This document shows positions 58,842-64,000 of a DNA stretch of 64,000 nt, in pieces. The notes under the pieces are model-generated. The model saw nothing but the letters and a program-made list of their open reading frames with translations. It had not been told where the DNA came from and ran no database searches. The position numbers were made by a program, and so were the translations under genes. This DNA is from Desulfomicrobium sp. UBA5193. GTDB lineage: Bacteria > Desulfobacterota > Desulfovibrionia > Desulfovibrionales > Desulfomicrobiaceae. The stretch spans positions 177,561-241,560 of the forward strand of contig DHWB01000006.1 in assembly GCA_002412965.1 (NCBI GenBank), read 5' to 3'. Positions within the stretch are counted from its first letter, which is position 1; each line of letters begins with the position of its first letter.

Positions 58842-60272
58842 ATGCGCGATTATGAGGTTGTCATCGGCCTGGAAGTCCATGCCCAACTCAAGACCAGGAG
58901 CAAGATATTCTGCTCCTGCTCGACGGAGTTCGGGGCCGGTCCCAATGAAAACACCTGTCCGGTCTGCACGGGCATGCCGGGGATGCTGCCCGTCCTGAAT
59001 GGCCGGGCCGTGGAATACGCGGTCAAGATGGCCATGGCCGTGGACTGCTCCGTCAACCGGCGCTCGCTTTTCGCGCGCAAGAACTATTTTTATCCAGATC
59101 TGCCCATGGGCTATCAGATCTCGCAGTTCGAGCTGCCTGTGGCGGAGCACGGCCACATCTTCATCCATACGGACAAGGGGTCCAAGCGCATCGGCATCAC
59201 CCGCATCCACATGGAGAATGATGCCGGCAAGAACATCCACTCCGCGACGGACAACGCCTCCTACGTCGATCTGAACCGGGCCGGGGTGCCTCTCATCGAG
59301 ATCGTCAGCGAGCCGGACATGCGCTCGGCCGAGGAAGCCGTGGCCTATCTGAAGAGCCTGCGCGCCATCCTTGTGTACCTCGGCATCTGCGACGGCAACC
59401 TGGAAGAGGGCAGCTTCCGCTGTGACGCCAACGTCTCCATCCGTCCTCGCGGCCAGGAGGAGCTTGGCACCCGCGCGGAGCTCAAGAATATGAACTCGTT
59501 CCGCAACATCCAGCGCGCCATCGAGTACGAGGTTGAACGCCAGATCGATCTGGTCGAGGACGGGGAGAAGATCGTGCAGGAGACGCGTCTGTTCGACGCT
59601 GCCAAGGGTGTGACCCGCTCCATGCGCGGCAAGGAAGAGGCGCACGACTACCGCTATTTTCCGGATCCTGACCTGCTGCCGCTCATCGTCGAGGAAGAGT
59701 GGATGGAGAAGTGGCGCGCCGAACTGCCGGAGCTGCCCGTAGCCCGCTGCCGTCGCTTCCAGGACGGGCTGGGACTGCCTGAATACGACGCCGAGGTTCT
59801 GACCGCAGAAAAAGAAGTGGCCGATTATTTCGAGACGGCGCTGGCCCGCTACAACGAGCCGAAGAAGATCTCAAACTGGGTCATGGGCGAGATCATGCGT
59901 GAACTTAACGACCGGGGCGCGACGCTGGCCGTCTGCAAGGTCCGGCCAGGGGATCTGGCCCAGCTGGTCAAGCTCGTCGATGACGGGATGATCAGTGGCA
60001 GCATGGCCAAGAGCGTTTTCAAGGAACTCTTCGAGACCGGCGGCGATCCGGAGGCCCACGTCAAGACCAAGGGGCTGGTGCAGATTTCCGACACCTCGGC
60101 CATCGAAGGGCTGGTCGATGAGGTCCTGGCGGAGAATCCGTCCGAAGTGGAGCGGTTCAAGGGTGGCGACAAGAAGCTGACCGGCTTTTTCGTCGGCCAG
60201 GTTATGAAAAAATCCAAGGGCAAGGCCAATCCGGCCCTGGTCAACCAACTGCTCGCCAAGAAATTGGGCTGA
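58842..60272 (+). CDS. gatB: aspartyl/glutamyl-tRNA amidotransferase subunit B
   Basis: A 476-residue GatB subunit. With GatA and GatC it converts Glu-tRNA-Gln or Asp-tRNA-Asn to the amidated form. Signatures: VIGLEVHAQLKTRSKIFC at the N-terminus, YPDLPMGYQISQFELPV, HMENDAGKNIH, RAGVPLIEIVSEPDMRS, and the YqeY-like tail ending LVNQLLAKKLG. gatA and gatC are not nearby. Ribosome site GAGGAG. Confidence 0.97.
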   Translation: MRDYEVVIGLEVHAQLKTRSKIFCSCSTEFGAGPNENTCPVCTGMPGMLPVLNGRAVEYAVKMAMAVDCSVNRRSLFARKNYFYPDLPMGYQISQFELPVAEHGHIFIHTDKGSKRIGITRIHMENDAGKNIHSATDNASYVDLNRAGVPLIEIVSEPDMRSAEEAVAYLKSLRAILVYLGICDGNLEEGSFRCDANVSIRPRGQEELGTRAELKNMNSFRNIQRAIEYEVERQIDLVEDGEKIVQETRLFDAAKGVTRSMRGKEEAHDYRYFPDPDLLPLIVEEEWMEKWRAELPELPVARCRRFQDGLGLPEYDAEVLTAEKEVADYFETALARYNEPKKISNWVMGEIMRELNDRGATLAVCKVRPGDLAQLVKLVDDGMISGSMAKSVFKELFETGGDPEAHVKTKGLVQISDTSAIEGLVDEVLAENPSEVERFKGGDKKLTGFFVGQVMKKSKGKANPALVNQLLAKKLG

Positions 60273-60289
60273 CCCATCACATTCATTGC

Positions 60290-60334
60290 AAAAAAAGAAC
60301 GGGCGGCCTGGATAGGTCGCCCGTTCTTTTTTTC
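60290..60334 (+). terminator. terminator after gatB
   Basis: GAACGGGCGGCC, loop TGGATA, GGTCGCCCGTTC with one G-T pair, flanked by A and T runs (works in both directions). Confidence 0.94.
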
Positions 60335-60470
60335 AGAAGCATCATGCGAGAGCGCTGAAAATCGATTGTGGCAAGGCGCGAGTCGACTTTTGGGAGTGAA
60401 GTGTCGCCGACTCCATGAACTCCTCAAAGTCGGCGAGCAACGCAGTCCAGAATCGATTTGTAGCGCTCGC

Positions 60471-61577
60471 CTATCGCTGCATGAGCGCCGCCGTCAGCTG
60501 GGCGGCCTTCCTGATGTCTTCGACGCGGATGAATTCGTCCGTGGTATGTACCCGGCTCATGCCGATTCCCAGGTTGATGCAGGAGAGCCCCTGGCCTGAA
60601 AAGATGTTGGCGTCGCTGCCTCCGCCCGTGCCCTTGACCGCGGCGGTCAGTTCCAGGTCGTTGCAGACGTGCAGGGTGCGGTGCAGGAGCATGCTGTCGG
60701 CGCTGACATTCATCTCCGGGTAGGAGATTTCGTGGCTGAAGTCGAAGTTGCCGCCGAACTCCTGCACAGCCTTGACGCAGCAAAGGCGCATGTGTTCGAT
60801 CTGGGCCATGAGCTTCGCGCTTGTCTGGGATCTGGCCTCGCCGGTCAGCGTGACGCAGTCGGAAACGATGTTGGTCGGTCCGCCGCCCTCGATGCGTCCC
60901 AGGTTGGCCACGGTCTCCTCGTCGATGCGCAGCAGATGCATGCGGTTCACGGCGTAAGCGGCCATCTGGATGGCGCTGATCCCCTTTTCGGGTTCGATGC
61001 CCGCGTGGGCCGCGCGACCGTGAAAGGTGATGGATATATCGGCCTTGCTCGGTGAGCGGACAATGATGGTGCCCACATCTCCGCTGGAGTCGAGGACGAC
61101 GATTTCCTTGGCCTTGATGCCGGAGAAGTCCAGTTGTTTGGCCCCGAACATGCCCGCTTCCTCGCATACGGTGAAGAGCAGGTAGATTTCCGGGTGGGGG
61201 ATTTTTTCTTCCTCCAGATGGAAAAGAGCCTCAAGGATGGCGGTGATGCCGGCCTTGTCGTCGCCGCCCAGGACCGTGTTCGTGGCGGCGCGGATGATGC
61301 CTTCGGCCAGGACGGGCTCGACGCCGAGGCAAGGGGGAACGCAGTCCATGTGCGCGGAAAAGGCGATGGCCTCGCCCGGTCCTGTTGCGGGCACGCGGAC
61401 AATGACATTGCCCGTGTCACCGCCGATGAACGCCCCTGCATTGTCGACATGGATATCGTAGCCACGGGGGGAGAGCAGGGCGCAGAGATGGTCGGCCACG
61501 CCCTTTTCGCGCCGTGATGGGCTGTCGATGCGGACCAGGTCCAGAAACGTGTTCGTCAGTCTTTCTGTATTGATCAT
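60471..61577 (-). CDS. M20/M42-type metallopeptidase (tripeptidase-like)
   Basis: A 368-residue zinc aminopeptidase of the PepT-like M20 branch. Metal ligand blocks visible: AIAFSAHMDCVPP (His), TVLGGDDKAGITAILEAL (Asp), FTVCEEAGMFGAKQL (catalytic Glu-Glu), VLDSSGDVG and, near the end, the TGGGSDANIF and MSRVHTTDEFI motifs. It probably trims di- or tripeptides in the cytoplasm. The start MINTERL at 61577 has only a weak ribosome site; a longer form from 61646 is unlikely. Confidence 0.9.
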   Translation of the reverse strand: MINTERLTNTFLDLVRIDSPSRREKGVADHLCALLSPRGYDIHVDNAGAFIGGDTGNVIVRVPATGPGEAIAFSAHMDCVPPCLGVEPVLAEGIIRAATNTVLGGDDKAGITAILEALFHLEEEKIPHPEIYLLFTVCEEAGMFGAKQLDFSGIKAKEIVVLDSSGDVGTIIVRSPSKADISITFHGRAAHAGIEPEKGISAIQMAAYAVNRMHLLRIDEETVANLGRIEGGGPTNIVSDCVTLTGEARSQTSAKLMAQIEHMRLCCVKAVQEFGGNFDFSHEISYPEMNVSADSMLLHRTLHVCNDLELTAAVKGTGGGSDANIFSGQGLSCINLGIGMSRVHTTDEFIRVEDIRKAAQLTAALMQR

Positions 61578-61705
61578 CAGGTGGATATGTCCTTGTGTAT
61601 GGGAATTGCCAGGATCATTGTCTTTTGAAAAAAAAAGGTCAACCATGACGCACGAAGTTCTCTTCAGCGCGCAGGAATTTGGGGTTTGGAATTCATGGAG
61701 AAAGA

Positions 61706-62623
61706 ATGAAAGCTCTCTTTTTGGTTCTGCTTCTGGCCCTTGGGGGCTGCGACATGTCATCGCCCCAGGATTTGCGGGACATGATCGGCCGCATTGTCGG
61801 TGACAAAGTCGTCGCAACCCCGGAATTGGGCAATGCCACGGTGCTAGAAGGCGGCATCGCCTGGTATGAGACGCAAATTGTGCAGCCCGATGGATACAGT
61901 CTGCGGGTTTGGTCCGCGATTCCTTCAGGTGAAGGCGAAATACCGGTTCTGATCTGGCTCCCGACCTCCATGGCCTGGAAAATCGGGGGACGGCTCGGGC
62001 CTGAGGACAGGGAGCAGATGCTGCTCTTTGCCCGGGCGGGGGTAGGCGTCGTCGGAGTTGACGTGCCTGGGGGATGGGAGGACAACGCCACTCTTGACGA
62101 ACTGGGGCAGGAAGTGGATCGTTTTATGAAATCCCAGGGCGGAGTGGAAACCGGCAAGGCGACTCTTGATTTTGTCCAGACCAGGCTGCCTCGGGTTGAT
62201 CCAGCCAGGACCTGGGTAAGCGGCGAGGGACCTGCGGGAACCCTGGCCCTGTTATTGGCCCAGGCGGATCGGCGCGTGCGGGCTGTGGTCGCCTTCGATC
62301 CCGTGACGGACATGGCCGCGTATGCGGCGAGCGAAGAGGTGCGGTTCCTGGTCCACCTGCGTCCGGATTTGAAAGGGAACCTGTCGCTCCGTTCCCCCAT
62401 GGCCGGATTGGAGCGATTGCGCTGCCCGCTTCTGCTCTACCACGACACCGTGATCCATGGTGGCAATTTCGAGTCGCTTGATCTATTCTACATGCAATGT
62501 CTGCGTTATCAAAAGGAAGTGACCATGATCGACACGCTGGATGTGAATCCTGACCACGCGGGTTTGGGGCTGCGCACCTCGCGCACGCTGGCTTGGCTGA
62601 AAAGTTTGGGGGGGCGCATATGA
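61706..62623 (+). CDS. alpha/beta-hydrolase-like lipoprotein lacking the nucleophile serine
   Basis: A 305-residue lipoprotein (signal MKALFLVLLLALGGC, lipobox LGGC at 12-15). The fold resembles the acetyl-xylan-esterase/prolyl-oligopeptidase branch: VLIWLPTSMAWKIGG, VGVVGVDVPGGWE, VSGEGPAGTLALLLAQ, FDPVTDM and a late NPDHAG. The nucleophile elbow reads G-E-G-P-A-G where G-x-S-x-G is expected, so the usual serine is missing. It may be non-catalytic or use another residue. Ribosome site GGAGAAAGA. Confidence 0.78.
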   Translation: MKALFLVLLLALGGCDMSSPQDLRDMIGRIVGDKVVATPELGNATVLEGGIAWYETQIVQPDGYSLRVWSAIPSGEGEIPVLIWLPTSMAWKIGGRLGPEDREQMLLFARAGVGVVGVDVPGGWEDNATLDELGQEVDRFMKSQGGVETGKATLDFVQTRLPRVDPARTWVSGEGPAGTLALLLAQADRRVRAVVAFDPVTDMAAYAASEEVRFLVHLRPDLKGNLSLRSPMAGLERLRCPLLLYHDTVIHGGNFESLDLFYMQCLRYQKEVTMIDTLDVNPDHAGLGLRTSRTLAWLKSLGGRI

Positions 62624-63036
62624 GAGGTGGGTACAACGAGGAAACGCACAGCACCTTCATGGGCTATCTGCTCTGGATCTTCGGATTCACGGGCGCGCAT
62701 CGTTTTTATTACGGGAGGCCAATCTCGGGGACGATCTATTTTTTCACCCTGGGCCTTCTCCTCATAGGCTGGATCGTTGACCTCTTTCTCATTCCGTCCA
62801 TGGAGCGCACGGCCGGATTGCGCTTCCAGGCCGGTCGCATCGACTATTCCCTGGCCTGGATTCTGCTCACGTTTTTCGGGATATTTGGCGTGCACCGCAT
62901 GTACATGGGTAAATGGATCACGGGCGTGCTGTATCTCTTGACCGGAGGCTTTTTTCTGATTGGCTACATCTATGATTTCTGGACGCTCAATGACCAGATC
63001 ACGGTCATCAATAGCCGTGAGACGTTCGGCTCATAA
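62620..63036 (+). CDS. TM2-domain membrane protein
   Basis: A 138-residue inner-membrane protein with two TM2 repeats: GFTGAHRFYYGRPISG (about 22-37) and GIFGVHRMYMGKWITG (about 87-102), each followed by hydrophobic hairpins. TM2 proteins of this kind are widespread, and their role is unknown. The ATGA overlap couples it to the lipoprotein gene. Confidence 0.87.
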   Translation: MRGGYNEETHSTFMGYLLWIFGFTGAHRFYYGRPISGTIYFFTLGLLLIGWIVDLFLIPSMERTAGLRFQAGRIDYSLAWILLTFFGIFGVHRMYMGKWITGVLYLLTGGFFLIGYIYDFWTLNDQITVINSRETFGS

Positions 63037-63070
63037 GACCTTGCCATCGCCGTGCGGCGGTGTCTCCCTG

Positions 63071-63829
63071 TCAGGGAGTCTTTAGTCCTGCGCACTCGGA
63101 TTTGCCGAACCATTTGAGGGTCAGGGCGTCCAGTTCGCCGCTGGCCCGAATTTCCTCCAGAGCCATGTTCATCTTTCGCTTCAATTCGGGCTGATCTTTG
63201 CGCAGCGCGAAGGCAACTTCTGAACCCGGATCAGGGTTGATCAGCACTCGAACCTTGATTCCCATCTCTTTGGCCAGATGCCTTCCCACCTCCAGAGGCA
63301 TGATCGCCGCCACACTTTGGCCCTGAACCATGAGGCTCATGGCTTCTTCTTTGGTCTTGGTCTGCATTATCCTGATTTTCTTGTGGATTCCCTGCGCCAT
63401 CCATTCCAGTTCCACAAAGGAGTGCCGGTCTCCGGTGATGATGCGGCCAAAAAGGTCTTCCACTGTGGAGAATGTGCTGCTGGCCGGGACAAAGACAGCA
63501 TCGTGGCGTTTGGAATACGGCGCGGTAAAGTCGAAATAGTCGCTCCGGAATGAATTGACTTCCATGCCGGCGATGAAGTCGACTTTTCCGAAACGCAACA
63601 TATTCAGTACATTTTCCCACTCAGACTGCGCGAAACTGACGCTCAGTCCAAGCCGGGCGCAGACGGTCCTGGCCACATCCACGTCGAATCCGGCCGGCTC
63701 GCCGGCAAGAACAAACTGATAGGGCGGAAATCCGGAAGCGATGCCGCATGAAACGGCCTGGTCCTGCGCACTGGCAGGCTTGGCGTTCAGCAGGAGGAGA
63801 AAGCTCAATGTCAAAAAAAATCCCTTCAT
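63071..63829 (-). CDS. periplasmic solute-binding protein, family 3 (amino-acid type)
   Basis: A 252-residue exported protein. The signal peptide (MKGFFLTLSFLLLLNAKPASA) precedes FPPYQFVLAGEPAGFDVDVA, WENVLNMLRFGKVDFIAGME, the TAPYSKRHDAVFVPA block and the ALEEIRASGELDALTLKWFG end, the family-3 pattern. It could serve an amino-acid ABC transporter, but no permease or ATPase gene lies beside it; stand-alone versions also act as sensors. The start at 63829 follows GGAGCTCCA. Confidence 0.9.
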   Translation of the reverse strand: MKGFFLTLSFLLLLNAKPASAQDQAVSCGIASGFPPYQFVLAGEPAGFDVDVARTVCARLGLSVSFAQSEWENVLNMLRFGKVDFIAGMEVNSFRSDYFDFTAPYSKRHDAVFVPASSTFSTVEDLFGRIITGDRHSFVELEWMAQGIHKKIRIMQTKTKEEAMSLMVQGQSVAAIMPLEVGRHLAKEMGIKVRVLINPDPGSEVAFALRKDQPELKRKMNMALEEIRASGELDALTLKWFGKSECAGLKTP

Positions 63830-63909
63830 TGGAGCTCCGAAGAAAACTTTGAATCTCCTTATGAAGATACGCTGTTTACGATTGTTGAACAAGGCGGGGA
63901 ACAAAGAAT

Positions 63910-64000
63910 TCATGAGATTTTGATTTGTTCCAGTTCCATGACCAGGGTCGAAAGACACTGGTGCAGGTGCTCGATGGAGGAGATGGACACGCATTCATCC
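63910..64000 (-). CDS. C-terminal end of an unidentified gene
   Basis: The frame runs in from the right edge and ends with TGA at 63910-63912: DECVSISSIEHLHQCLSTLV and on to MELEQIKIS. Thirty codons are too few to identify. It lies 80 bp upstream of the solute-binding protein gene on the same strand, so the two may share a transcript. That it codes is inferred from even residue composition only. Confidence 0.45.
   Translation of the reverse strand, partial: DECVSISSIEHLHQCLSTLVMELEQIKIS

Overview
The window is one continuous piece of a GC-rich (about 60%) bacterial chromosome. Gene families and order point to Desulfovibrionales, a Desulfomicrobium- or Desulfovibrio-like sulfate reducer: flgF-G-A-H-I-J-N-K-L-csrA-fliW-flgM order, an extra FlgM-associated gene, a DRTGG protein beside an ADP-forming acyl-CoA synthetase, and a CobA-HemD fusion. 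The species is a guess from memory, not a search. I see no rRNA, CRISPR array, insertion sequence or prophage; this is mostly core chromosome.

Layout. 1-2.7 kb: 3' end of a TrkH potassium channel gene, a small protein, an HD hydrolase and, convergently, a BPL_N-domain protein. 2.8-9.1 kb: valS, cobA-hemD, purN, an AMMECR1 gene and an exported cyclophilin. 9.3-9.7 kb: an isolated 126-residue protein of unknown function with its own terminator. 9.9-15 kb: a five-gene set (DUF2177, DUF1295, FAD amine-oxidase-like flavoprotein, DUF1365-cyclopropane synthase fusion, DUF2878) that looks like a membrane-lipid modification pathway. 15.4-21.5 kb: fliK-flgD-flgE, flaG and flagellin. 21.6-25.5 kb: rnc and, divergently, an acyl-CoA synthetase with a DRTGG protein. 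25.8-27.7 kb: cimA preceded by what reads as a classical isoleucine transcription attenuator. 27.7-32.3 kb: a small exported protein, a sigma-54 activator, lpxB, a VanZ-like protein and a Gate-domain membrane protein. 32.3-42.9 kb: the complete minus-strand operon tRNA-Gly, rimP-nusA-ylxR-infB-DUF503-rbfA-nrnA-truB-rpsO-pnp. 43-54.3 kb: second flagellar block. 54.4-60.3 kb: nadK, a DUF89-type protein, mltA, DUF4254 and gatB. 60.4-64 kb: an M20 peptidase, a lipoprotein with an alpha/beta-hydrolase fold but no serine nucleophile, a TM2 protein, an exported solute-binding protein and the tail of a further gene.

How it works together. Flagellar control can be read from the DNA: GG-N10-GC sigma-54 sites precede flgF, flgN and flagellin, and sigma-28-like sites precede flaG and the flgM operon. 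That matches a middle-class (sigma-54) and late-class (sigma-28/FlgM) hierarchy, with csrA-fliW adding translational control of flagellin. The translation operon carries a hairpin pair between rpsO and pnp that fits RNase III/PNPase autoregulation, and rnc itself lies in the window.

The most noteworthy item is the cimA leader: a 23-codon peptide with seven Ile codons, a pause hairpin, a possible antiterminator and an intrinsic terminator, all just ahead of the first enzyme of pyruvate-derived isoleucine synthesis. Next are the five-gene lipid set, the DUF89 protein coupled to NAD kinase, and paired 20-bp ATTCCC-N8-GGGAAT repeats at two intergenic sites.
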